Counted from the first letter of the stretch, positions 1 through 6,518 are shown. The stretch is 6,518 bases of DNA from Thiotrichaceae bacterium (GCA_027024625.1 JALVRY010000110.1:1-6518); one strand, 5' to 3'. Notes: generated by a model from the letters alone, not told the origin. Numbers and translations: made by a program.

Positions 1-572
1 TCAATAATGATGGTGTCATATTGATTTAAAAAGCGATCATTTTGAATTTCAGCTAGCAGAATGCCATCTGTCATTAATTTAATGTAAGAATTGTCACTGA
101 CTTGATCATGAAAACGAACTTTGTAGCCTACAATTTGCCCCAGCTCAGAATTTAACTCTTCTGCAATTCGACTTGCCACACTTCGAGCCGCCAAACGACG
201 CGGCTGTGTATGCCCAATTAAACCATCGACACCACGACCAAGCTCTAAGCACATCTTAGGTAATTGCGTCGTTTTTCCTGAACCTGTTTCTCCGCAAATA
301 ATCACAACTTGATTATCTTGAATTGCTTGCTTAATTTCTTCACGACGCTCAGAAACAGGGAGATTGGGGTAATTAGGCTTAGGTAAATTTTGTAGCCGCT
401 GTTTACGCCTATCAATGGAACTGGCTAATTTTTTTTGTAAGCTCACCAATGCCTTTTCAGAAGGCTTTCTTTTTAATTGCTGGATATTTCTACGCAAGCG
501 AAAGCGTTCTGAACCAAGGCAGGAGTCTAGTTGTTTGTACAATAATTTATAATCTAGGTGATATTTGCTCAA
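1..572 (-). CDS. hrpA: ATP-dependent RNA helicase HrpA, N-terminal part (cut by window edge)
   Basis: DEAH-box (superfamily 2) RNA helicase, which uses ATP to remodel RNA and ribonucleoprotein in the cytoplasm; E. coli HrpA is about 1300 residues, and only the first 190 are here. Translating the minus strand gives Walker A GETGSGKT at residues 94-101, motif Ia TQPRRLAA at 122-129 and TDG (motif Ib) at 168-170, followed by [12 protein letters not shown], where the window ends just before the expected DEAH. The stretch from residue 88 onward follows E. coli HrpA almost residue for residue. The N-terminal LDS...RFRLRR part is also HrpA-like. The start is uncertain: no ATG exists in frame, the frame is closed by TAA at 603-605, and the most reasonable initiator is TTG at 570-572, which lacks a clear Shine-Dalgarno. 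The gene lies downstream of the lipoprotein gene, separated by a terminator-like hairpin. Confidence 0.93.
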   Translation of the reverse strand, partial: MSKYHLDYKLLYKQLDSCLGSERFRLRRNIQQLKRKPSEKALVSLQKKLASSIDRRKQRLQNLPKPNYPNLPVSERREEIKQAIQDNQVVIICGETGSGKTTQLPKMCLELGRGVDGLIGHTQPRRLAARSVASRIAEELNSELGQIVGYKVRFHDQVSDNSYIKLMTDGILLAEIQNDRFLNQYDTIII

Positions 573-594
573 AGCAATGCAAACTACATAAAAT

Positions 595-631
595 AAGTCA
601 GGTTAGGATTATGAAAATCCCAGCCTGACTT
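595..631 (-). terminator. Probable terminator hairpin after the lipoprotein gene
   Basis: Inverted repeat with arms 595-610 and 616-631 around a 5-base loop. Fifteen of 16 positions can pair (one C-A mismatch and one G-U). Read on the minus strand the stem is followed by ATTTTAT, a weak T-rich tail. This fits an intrinsic terminator for the lipoprotein gene. Because it lies just upstream of the hrpA start it could instead act as an attenuator of read-through into hrpA. On the plus strand no T tract follows. Confidence 0.55.
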
Positions 632-692
632 GTAAACACAAAAGTTTTACCCAATGAGCTTTTCTTTAGAGCTAATGCATTTAATTTATGCT

Positions 693-726
693 TGTGTTCA
701 ATAGATTTAAAAATCTATCGAACACA
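693..726 (-). repeat. Long hairpin overlapping the lipoprotein stop codon
   Basis: Arms 693-708 and 711-726 are complementary over 16 positions with only two bases between them. The single non-Watson-Crick position is a G-U wobble in minus-strand RNA but an A-C mismatch in plus-strand RNA, so the structure suits the transcript of the lipoprotein gene. It covers the last three codons and the TAG stop. No T tract follows, so it is more likely a 3'-end stabilising or RNA-processing structure than a simple terminator. Confidence 0.6.
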
Positions 727-1068
727 GTAATAACCACCACCTTTTATTACATTTCCACGTAAATCCTTGGCTCTAGGGTGATAACCTATTGCTCTATTGG
801 CATTAATTAAACGGCATATTCTTTTAGACTCAGCCACCTTATCGCTTGGGACTGGGCCAAAATATTCAGGGTGATCCCATCCAGTTCTTCCCAGAATTTT
901 ACCATTTATTGTTGCAGGAGAGGTTTGATCATTTTTTTCAGTTTTCTTTTGCATCACAAGCTGTGGTGCTACTTTCCCATAGGAGCTACCAGGCCTTGCT
1001 CCTGTAGTACATGCTGTGAACAGACTTGTGCAAAGAGTGATGGCTATAATATTGATAATAGTATTCAT
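715..1068 (-). CDS. Small lipoprotein of unknown function
   Basis: A 117-residue protein starting with a short hydrophobic signal (residues 4-19) that ends in LFTAC, a lipobox with Cys20 as the probable lipidated residue; Phe at -3 is less usual than Leu. The mature part begins with a polar linker rich in Gly, Lys, Thr and Ser (21-55), followed by a compact region containing WDHPEYFGPVP (64-74) and a C-terminal segment GYHPRAKDLRGN...GGGYYCVR. The two mature cysteines (Cys85, Cys115) could form a disulfide. The ATG at 1066-1068 has AGGAT eight bases upstream, supporting this start. I do not recognise the family. The product is expected to be anchored to the inner or outer membrane facing the periplasm. 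The gene appears monocistronic, lying 161 bases after the antiporter and ending in a hairpin. Confidence 0.72.
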   Translation of the reverse strand: MNTIINIIAITLCTSLFTACTTGARPGSSYGKVAPQLVMQKKTEKNDQTSPATINGKILGRTGWDHPEYFGPVPSDKVAESKRICRLINANRAIGYHPRAKDLRGNVIKGGGYYCVR

Positions 1069-1229
1069 TTTGTAATATCCTATCGAAGTTAAACTAATAA
1101 ATCTGGCAAAAGGAAGAAGTAGATCTAATCTAACAATAGCTCCCTGTTATCAATTCTAGTTCAACTAAAGAAATATACGGCACAATTTTTCTTACAACAT
1201 GTTACAAATCAATATGTTATGCTTATTTT
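1069..1229 (-). other. Spacer between antiporter and lipoprotein genes
   Basis: An AT-rich 161-base gap with no coding potential that I can support. The lipoprotein promoter should lie here, but I see no hexamer pair close to consensus with 16-18 spacing. At its left edge there is a ribosome-binding site (AGGAT at 1077-1081 on the minus strand). At its right edge a 7-bp inverted repeat (1219-1225 with 1231-1237, five-T loop) overlaps the antiporter stop codon; it is too weak to call a terminator. Confidence 0.4.
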
Positions 1230-2468
1230 TTAAGCATTTTCAACTAATCTCCCAACCGTCAGCCCTTGCACTAAAATAGAAAAGACGACGACGATATAAG
1301 TTACGACCAACAGTGTTTCACGGATTTCGTTTTCCGGAAGGCTTAGGACAAGAGCTATGGATATCCCTCCTCGTAGTCCTCCCCATGTTAATATTCGTAT
1401 GACTCTTGGTGGGAATGTTTTTCTGATTTTCATTATTGCAACGGGAATGCCAACAGATGTAAAACGAGCTAATAATGTAATAGGAATCATAATTAAACCT
1501 GCCCACAGGTATTGAATATCCAGAGTGAGTACCAAGACCTCCAAACCTATCAATACAAATAAAATGGCGTTGAGAATTTCATCAATCAGTTCCCAAAAAT
1601 TATCTAGGTGTAAACGGGTTTTTTCTGACATGGCAAATTGACGCCCCGTATTGCCAATCAACAAACCGGCAATGACTATCGCAATCGGTCCCGATACATG
1701 AATAGCTGAAGCAAGTGAGTAGCCACCTAAAACAAGAGCTAAGGTTAATAGTACTTCTACTTGGTAGCTGTCAATACTTGCCAACATACTGTAAACAATA
1801 TATCCAAGTACAAAACCAAATACAGCACCACCTATTGCTTCTTGCAAAAAGAGCATTGCAACGGAAGTAGCCGTAACTTCTTCATGCCCATGATGCCCAA
1901 CACCTGCAATACCTAACAATGCAAGGAAAACAACAACGGCAACCCCGTCATTAAATAAAGACTCACCTGCAATTTTAGTTTCTAGCGATTTAGGTGCTCC
2001 CACAGTTTTTAGTATACCAATAACAGCAATGGGATCAGTTGGAGAAATTAAGGCTCCAAATAGAAGACAGTAGATCAGCGGAATATCTAAATTTAAAATA
2101 CTAAATACACCATAGGATGCATATCCAATTATAAAGGTCGATGCAATAACACCGACACTTGCCAGTGTTGCAACGACCCACTTTTGTTCAGCTAGCTCAT
2201 CCAGATGCACATGTAATGCACCCGCAAAAAGTAGGGCACTTAACATGCCTTGCATCAGTGTTTGGTTGAAATCAATTTGCTCTAATAATTGACGAACATC
2301 ATTTTCAATCCCCAAACCTAGTTTACCTAGACCAATAATGACTAAAGACATTAGTAAGGCAATCAACAGTAATCCAATACTAGATGGCAATTTTATAAAA
2401 CGGTAATTGATATAGCTAAATAAAGCTGCTAAAGAGATCAGAATGGCAAGGATGTCGGTTATATTCAT
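1230..2468 (-). CDS. Na+/H+ antiporter, CPA1 (NhaP-like) family
   Basis: Integral inner-membrane cation:proton antiporter of 412 residues, about the usual size for a CPA1 transporter without a long cytoplasmic tail. It would exchange Na+ (or another monovalent cation) for H+ in pH and salt homeostasis. Hydrophobic segments run through most of the chain. Family motifs are visible: ISPTDP at 141-146, ESLFNDG at 169-175 with the Asn173-Asp174 ion-site pair, the conserved Arg335 in LLARFTS, and WGGLRGG at 362-368 with Arg366. A histidine/acid cluster HHGHEE (192-197) sits in the loop after the ND segment. The ATG at 2466-2468 starts directly before the first membrane helix, but there is no clear Shine-Dalgarno. 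It lies 96 bases downstream of tgt on the same strand without an obvious terminator between them, so read-through is possible. Ion specificity cannot be read from the sequence. Confidence 0.93.
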   Translation of the reverse strand: MNITDILAILISLAALFSYINYRFIKLPSSIGLLLIALLMSLVIIGLGKLGLGIENDVRQLLEQIDFNQTLMQGMLSALLFAGALHVHLDELAEQKWVVATLASVGVIASTFIIGYASYGVFSILNLDIPLIYCLLFGALISPTDPIAVIGILKTVGAPKSLETKIAGESLFNDGVAVVVFLALLGIAGVGHHGHEEVTATSVAMLFLQEAIGGAVFGFVLGYIVYSMLASIDSYQVEVLLTLALVLGGYSLASAIHVSGPIAIVIAGLLIGNTGRQFAMSEKTRLHLDNFWELIDEILNAILFVLIGLEVLVLTLDIQYLWAGLIMIPITLLARFTSVGIPVAIMKIRKTFPPRVIRILTWGGLRGGISIALVLSLPENEIRETLLVVTYIVVVFSILVQGLTVGRLVENA

Positions 2469-2564
2469 TGTTATATTGTCTGTTGTTTATAAAGCTTCTC
2501 TGTCAACTCTGGGATTAATTTTCAATACATCATTGAGTTAATAAAAATGCTCTATAGCTGAATC

Positions 2565-3692
<1,128 letters not shown>

Positions 3693-3814
3693 CTAATAAT
3701 TTATTTTTGGCAGTCTACAAGGCATAAATAATATTACAATAAACATATGCAATCACTATATTATAATATTACTATATTACCATATAATTTCCTTTAAAAA
3801 CAAAGGTTTATAAG

Positions 3815-3832
3815 TGTTGCATATTGACAACA
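3815..3832. promoter_or_regulatory. Possible operator dyad over the -35 region
   Basis: TGTTG at 3815-3819 is mirrored by CAACA at 3828-3832, a dyad with an 8-base centre. It overlaps the candidate -35 hexamer at 3824-3829, where a bound repressor would block RNA polymerase. The arms are only 5 bp, so chance is a serious alternative. Confidence 0.2.
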
Positions 3833-3852
3833 AAGCTTTTGTTTGACATCAT
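3824..3852 (+). promoter_or_regulatory. Candidate promoter of the FadL-like gene
   Basis: TTGACA at 3824-3829 is a perfect sigma-70 -35 hexamer, and CATCAT at 3847-3852 (four of six to TATAAT) follows after 17 bases. It would give a leader of roughly 50 bases. A second TTGACA at 3843-3848 lies 19 bases downstream but has no good -10 partner. The AT-rich DNA upstream could act as an UP element. Confidence 0.4.
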
Positions 3853-3909
3853 CGCCCAACAGAGAATTGAGCTTTAGAAACCCGCAATATTAGGAGTTAT
3901 GGGGAAACT

Positions 3910-5193
3910 ATGAATAAATTAATAAAAAAATCAGTACTACCTACAGCCATTTTAATGGCAGTAGTCTCTCAATCAGCATTTGCAACAAATGGAATGGCAC
4001 CAACTGGATTAGGTCAGGCACATAAAGCAATTGGTGGTGCTGCGGCAGGTACGCCGATCAATACTATGAGTATGGCAACCAATCCTGCTGCAGGCGCTTT
4101 TATCGATGATGGTTGGGACGTAGGCTTGGAGGTTTTTAAGCCAAATAGATCTGCAAAAATTGCTGGTACTCCCTTTGGTTTTCTAGATGGTGATTTTACT
4201 GGAGACGAAGACTCTGCTTTTCTTATCCCTGAAGGTGGTTATAAAAGAACTGTAGGTAAATATGCTGTTGGTGTTACCGTATACGGTAATGGTGGCATGA
4301 ATACTAATTTTGCTGATAATCCTTTTGATCCTCTATGCTTAGCTGGATTGGGGCGTTCATGTGGTAATGGCGGTATAGATTTCCAACAATTATTTATATC
4401 ACCCGCTTTTGCAGCAAAAATCACTGAAAATCAAAGCGTTGGTATTTCTGCCAACCTTGTTTACCAAAAATTTAAGGCATACGGTCTAGATGCATTTGGT
4501 GCATTGAGCTCATCTCCAGCTAATCTATCTGGTAATGGTTATGACTCTGCAACGGGTATTGGGGCAAGTATTGGTTGGCAAGCAAAGGCATCAGATGATG
4601 TAATGGTTGGTGCATCTTATCGTTTCAAGACGAAAATGGGAAAATTTGATAAATACAAGGGCTTGTTTGCTGATCAAGGCCAGATGGATGTTCCTGCTGC
4701 ATTGACATTAGGCATGAGCTGGAAAGCTGGATCTAAGACAACAGTTTCAGCAGATGTACAACGAATTTTCTACAGTGATGTCGGATCTATCGGAAACAAA
4801 ACACCAACACCAGGTTTCCCCGGTGGCGTCGCTTTTGGTGGAACTGATGGCCCAGGTTTTGGCTGGAATGACCAAGATGTTATTAAAGTGGGGGTTAGAC
4901 ATCAATTAAATCCAAAAGTTGCATTAATGGCTGGATATAACCATGGTAACAACCCAGTGCCTGAAAATAACACCTTGCTTAATATAATTTCTCCCGCTGT
5001 TGTTGAAGACCACCTTTCTTTAGGTGCTGAATGGAAGCTAGATGATAAGTCAAGCATCATTGCCAGTTATACACATACATTTAGTAACACACTAGAGGGT
5101 GTAAATTCATTAGCTGGGCTAGGTTTATCAGGAGAAGCTGATATTAAAATGGATCAAGATGCTATTGGTATAGGTTACAGTAGAAAGTTCTAA
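3910..5193 (+). CDS. OmpP1/FadL-family outer-membrane hydrophobic-compound channel
   Basis: Outer-membrane beta-barrel of 427 residues that in this family carries long-chain fatty acids or hydrocarbons across the outer membrane. A Sec signal peptide (1-25) ends in AFA before TNGMAP. The mature N-terminus shows the FadL plug signature: GLGQAHKAIGGAAAG (33-47) and NPAAG (58-62). The rest alternates polar and hydrophobic residues as in beta-strands, includes the typical GFGWNDQDVIKVGVRHQL segment (316-333), and ends in ...GIGYSRKF with terminal Phe, the usual BAM recognition end. Cys143 and Cys151 lie in a probable outer loop and may form a disulfide. The ATG at 3910 follows GGGGA (3901-3905) closely, with AGGAG further up at 3892-3896. 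It stands alone, bounded by a strong terminator. The substrate is unknown, so no symbol is given; FadL, TodX-like and other members share this level of similarity. Confidence 0.93.
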   Translation: MNKLIKKSVLPTAILMAVVSQSAFATNGMAPTGLGQAHKAIGGAAAGTPINTMSMATNPAAGAFIDDGWDVGLEVFKPNRSAKIAGTPFGFLDGDFTGDEDSAFLIPEGGYKRTVGKYAVGVTVYGNGGMNTNFADNPFDPLCLAGLGRSCGNGGIDFQQLFISPAFAAKITENQSVGISANLVYQKFKAYGLDAFGALSSSPANLSGNGYDSATGIGASIGWQAKASDDVMVGASYRFKTKMGKFDKYKGLFADQGQMDVPAALTLGMSWKAGSKTTVSADVQRIFYSDVGSIGNKTPTPGFPGGVAFGGTDGPGFGWNDQDVIKVGVRHQLNPKVALMAGYNHGNNPVPENNTLLNIISPAVVEDHLSLGAEWKLDDKSSIIASYTHTFSNTLEGVNSLAGLGLSGEADIKMDQDAIGIGYSRKF

Positions 5194-5199
5194 ACAAAT

Positions 5200-5227
5200 A
5201 AAAAAACGGGGCTTGCCCCGTTTTTTT
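5200..5227 (+). terminator. Strong intrinsic terminator of the FadL-like gene
   Basis: A GC-rich stem CGGGG/CCCCG around a CTTG loop (5212-5215), extended by A/T pairs to about 11 bp (5201-5211 with 5216-5226), and followed directly by seven T. It begins seven bases after the stop codon. The upstream A run would also make it work on the minus strand, though no minus-strand gene ends here. Confidence 0.95.
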
Positions 5228-5248
5228 ATGTCCGTTATCTGAAGAAAA

Positions 5249-5266
5249 CCTAATTAGATTATTAGG
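5249..5266. repeat. Short inverted repeat
   Basis: CCTAAT (5249-5254) and ATTAGG (5261-5266) form a 6-bp dyad with a six-base centre, between the terminator and the 164-bp palindrome. It may be chance or part of a decayed neighbouring repeat. Confidence 0.3.
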
Positions 5267-5290
5267 ATCTGCAGACAATGACTTTGTATA

Positions 5291-5454
5291 ACCTGAATCT
5301 GTGACTTCACTACGGCAGATAGCACAAGCTACTGATTACACAGCGGTTTAAAAAATGCCCGTTTAGCCTAGGGGTGAAGCTAAGATTTTTTAAAATCCAC
5401 CGTGAAACCAATATCTTGTGCTCTCTTATACGCATTGAAGTCACGGATTCAGGT
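5291..5454. mobile_element. 164-bp imperfect palindrome, MITE-like
   Basis: The ends 5291-5309 and 5436-5454 are inverted repeats matching at 18 of 19 bases. Pairing continues inward: AGCACAAG (5321-5328) with 5415-5422, an 18-base segment 5329-5346 with 5397-5414 (12 of 18), and TTTAAAAAAT (5347-5356) with 5385-5394 (10 of 10). A 28-base tip (5357-5384) holds a small TTAGC/GCTAA stem. The trinucleotide ATA flanks both ends (5288-5290 and 5455-5457), as expected of a target-site duplication; TATA is the flank if the first A is left outside. No open frame lies within. Non-coding size, terminal inverted repeats and a possible duplication fit a miniature inverted-repeat transposable element; a dispersed palindromic repeat of ERIC or Correia type is the alternative. 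The parent transposase is not visible and copy number is unknown. Confidence 0.72.
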
Positions 5455-5459
5455 ATAAA
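5454..5459 (+). promoter_or_regulatory. Candidate -10 box at the palindrome junction
   Basis: TATAAA is formed by the last base of the palindrome (T5454) and its flanking ATAAA. It would place transcription start about 15-20 bases before the SCP2-like start codon. No good -35 hexamer lies 16-18 bases upstream, so this is weak. Confidence 0.25.
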
Positions 5460-5483
5460 TAAAGAAACACCAAGGAGACGATT

Positions 5484-6038
5484 ATGTTTAAAAAGATATT
5501 ACTAGGAACAACAATTGCGTTTATGGCTACTACCGCATCCGCTGACAATTTTATGAGTCCTACATGGGCAAAGGCTGCCTGTGCTGCATGGAATAAAAAT
5601 GCAACATTAACAGGTGAGTTAGGTGGCGATACATGGGCGGCCAACAACAATAAACGCGGCTATAAAATTATCCAAATGTATCGCACAGAATGTGGTAACG
5701 CAACTAAAGTGCAATTAACAATAGAAGACAAAGATGGTAAAGCCATGTGCACCTATGGCGGAGCACCTGATGGGAAAAAACTAAATACCAGCTACGACTA
5801 CATCATGAATGCAACTGACAAGCGTTGGACTGAATTGGGTGAGGGTAAATATGGTCCAATGAAAGCAATGATGTTTGGGCGCTTAAAATTTAAAGGACCT
5901 AAAACTGAAGCGATGAGTGTGATGGGAGCTTTTGGCTCATTCCTTAAATTAGCCGGTGGCGTTCCTGGTGAGAAAGGAAAAGATCACTGCCCAGTGATTC
6001 CTGATACAAAACAAGCTTCACCTGAAGCAACAAAGTAA
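5484..6038 (+). CDS. Secreted SCP2-like (sterol carrier-type) protein
   Basis: A 184-residue protein with a cleavable signal peptide (1-20, ending ASA before DNFMSP), so probably periplasmic. Residues about 60-157 resemble the SCP2 sterol-binding fold: strands around YKIIQMY and KVQLTIEDKDGKAMC, then YDYIMNATDKRWTELGEGKYGPMKAMMFGRLKFKG, matching the SCP2 pattern of a Trp-containing helix followed by a GRLKFKG strand, and a last hydrophobic helix (AMSVMGAFGSFLKLAG). SCP2 domains bind lipids in a hydrophobic tunnel; the ligand here is unknown. Four cysteines (33, 70, 89, 168) could form two disulfides, fitting an oxidising compartment. The ATG at 5484 has AGGAG (5473-5477) six bases upstream, a strong site. 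The start lies 29 bases after the MITE-like palindrome. The family call is from motif memory only. Confidence 0.78.
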   Translation: MFKKILLGTTIAFMATTASADNFMSPTWAKAACAAWNKNATLTGELGGDTWAANNNKRGYKIIQMYRTECGNATKVQLTIEDKDGKAMCTYGGAPDGKKLNTSYDYIMNATDKRWTELGEGKYGPMKAMMFGRLKFKGPKTEAMSVMGAFGSFLKLAGGVPGEKGKDHCPVIPDTKQASPEATK

Positions 6039-6061
6039 ACTCCTACTAAAATCTAGCTAAT

Positions 6062-6073
6062 AGCTTGCAAGCT
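6062..6073. repeat. 12-bp perfect palindrome
   Basis: AGCTTGCAAGCT reads the same on both strands, 24 bases after the SCP2-like stop codon. It is too compact for a good terminator hairpin but may be a protein-binding site or chance. Confidence 0.35.
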
Positions 6074-6077
6074 TTCT

Positions 6078-6118
6078 GACTTAGGAATGAGAGCATCATT
6101 CAAATCCATTCCTAAGTC
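6078..6118. repeat. Perfect 12-bp inverted repeat after the SCP2-like gene
   Basis: GACTTAGGAATG (6078-6089) and its exact reverse complement (6107-6118) flank a 17-base centre. A second hairpin, GAATGA (6085-6090) with TCATTC (6096-6101), uses part of the left arm, so the two are mutually exclusive. Position suggests a 3'-end structure of the SCP2-like transcript, but no T tract follows, so it is not a classic intrinsic terminator. A REP-like element is an alternative. Confidence 0.5.
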
Positions 6119-6119
6119 G

Positions 6120-6284
6120 TTAGTTACACCCCTCTCCCTTCCATATTTGATACTTTTCAAAATATCGTATAAAAAATAAGCTTAGTTTCCACATTTTACC
6201 TATCAATTTAAGCATATTACTCAATAACAACAGGTTTTCTGGTAATACATCATCAATTATTATTGCTGTAAATTTTCGCTTCAT
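6120..6284 (-). pseudogene. Possible remnant of a response-regulator receiver domain
   Basis: From the ATG at 6282-6284 the frame reads KRKFTAIIIDDVLPENLLLLSNMLKLIG, which follows the first strand and helix of a CheY-like receiver domain, including the acidic pair in IIIDD and the DxxPENLxLL pattern. After that the resemblance stops: the next 27 residues (KMWKLSLFFIRY...) do not follow the family, the phospho-accepting Asp, Thr/Ser and Lys positions are absent, and the frame ends after 54 codons, against about 120 for a complete domain. No Shine-Dalgarno is visible; extending to a TTG at 6309-6311 does not help. The best reading is a truncated, decayed copy; chance similarity over 28 residues cannot be excluded. 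Confidence 0.4.
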
Positions 6285-6432
6285 TGATGATTCAGGTAGA
6301 ATGTCTCCCAATGTTTATCTGCATGAAAGCTATTCTCATACGATTATCAATAAGAGATATATTGGTAATTGTTTTGGGCGATATATAGAATAATTTTTCA
6401 ATGCATCGCAATCTACTGGGGTTAGAAGCACT

Positions 6433-6460
6433 TAATTAGGTCTCCTAAGAGGAGAAATTA
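6433..6460. repeat. Hairpin-forming inverted repeat
   Basis: TCTCCT (6441-6446) pairs with AGGAGA (6450-6455) around AAG, and outer TAATT/AATTA sequences (6433-6438, 6456-6460) extend it after an internal loop. No T tract follows on either strand. Confidence 0.4.
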
Positions 6461-6506
6461 ATAGATTCCCCTCCCCTAGGAAAATAGCTCATGACTTAAT
6501 CAGAGC

Positions 6507-6518
6507 TTCCTTAAGGAA
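6507..6518. repeat. Perfect palindrome at window edge
   Basis: TTCCTTAAGGAA is self-complementary over its 12 bases and ends exactly at the window border, so it may be the centre or arm of a longer repeat that continues outside. Confidence 0.35.

Larger units (their letters stand above)
6285..6518. other. Non-coding tail of the window
   Basis: AT-rich DNA with no gene I can support. Only frames shorter than about 30 codons are open in a plausible way. Two dyads, listed separately, are the only structure seen. Confidence 0.4.

Noticed and set aside
871..1092. Open frame on the plus strand opposite the lipoprotein gene
   Set aside because: Cys- and Ser-rich translation with no recognisable pattern or ribosome-binding site; it is the antisense of a better supported gene.
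2486..2506. TTGACA with TATAAA on the minus strand ahead of the antiporter gene
   Set aside because: The two hexamers are only nine bases apart and no other -10 lies at 16-18 bases, so it is not a normal sigma-70 promoter.
5291..5454. The palindrome as a CRISPR array or a simple terminator
   Set aside because: There is one inverted pair rather than regularly spaced direct repeats, and no T tract at its end; a proper terminator for the upstream gene already exists at 5200-5227.
5441..5650. Minus-strand open frame across the SCP2-like gene start
   Set aside because: Its hydrophobic translation is the antisense of the signal peptide and early coding region; the plus-strand gene has a strong Shine-Dalgarno and signal peptide.
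6311..6388. Short plus-strand frame of about 25 codons
   Set aside because: No ribosome-binding site and a low-complexity Ile-rich translation; expected by chance in AT-rich DNA.

Overview
The window looks like AT-rich chromosomal DNA of a gammaproteobacterium. The start of an HrpA-type RNA helicase, a Tgt that aligns almost end to end with the E. coli enzyme, a FadL/OmpP1 outer-membrane protein and a lipoprotein all point to a Gram-negative cell with an outer membrane. The genus cannot be fixed from the sequence alone; a free-living or host-associated marine or aquatic lineage is only a guess.

Layout. The left part (1-3683) is read from the minus strand: the 5' end of hrpA (cut by the window edge just before its DEAH motif), a small lipoprotein gene (715-1068) with a strong hairpin on its stop codon and a terminator-like hairpin after it, a CPA1-family Na+/H+ antiporter (1230-2468), and tgt (2565-3683). 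A very AT-rich 226-bp divergent spacer (3684-3909) separates these from the plus-strand genes: a FadL/OmpP1-type outer-membrane channel (3910-5193) closed by a textbook terminator (5200-5227), and a secreted SCP2-like protein (5484-6038). The last 480 bases hold inverted repeats, a short palindrome at the window edge and what looks like a decayed receiver-domain fragment on the minus strand; no intact gene is visible there.

The most notable structure is a 164-bp imperfect palindrome (5291-5454) between the FadL-like gene and the SCP2-like gene. Its outer arms match at 18 of 19 bases, it is flanked by the same ATA trinucleotide on both sides, and its right end lies only 29 bases before the SCP2-like start codon. 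It has the form of a miniature inverted-repeat transposable element (MITE) or a large structured repeat, and it may set expression of the downstream gene.

How the genes may work together. hrpA, tgt and the antiporter are housekeeping functions (RNA remodelling, queuosine tRNA modification, ion/pH homeostasis). The FadL-like channel and the SCP2-like protein are co-oriented; one brings hydrophobic molecules through the outer membrane and the other has a lipid-binding-type fold with a signal peptide, so a periplasmic hand-off of a hydrophobic ligand is a reasonable but unproven idea.
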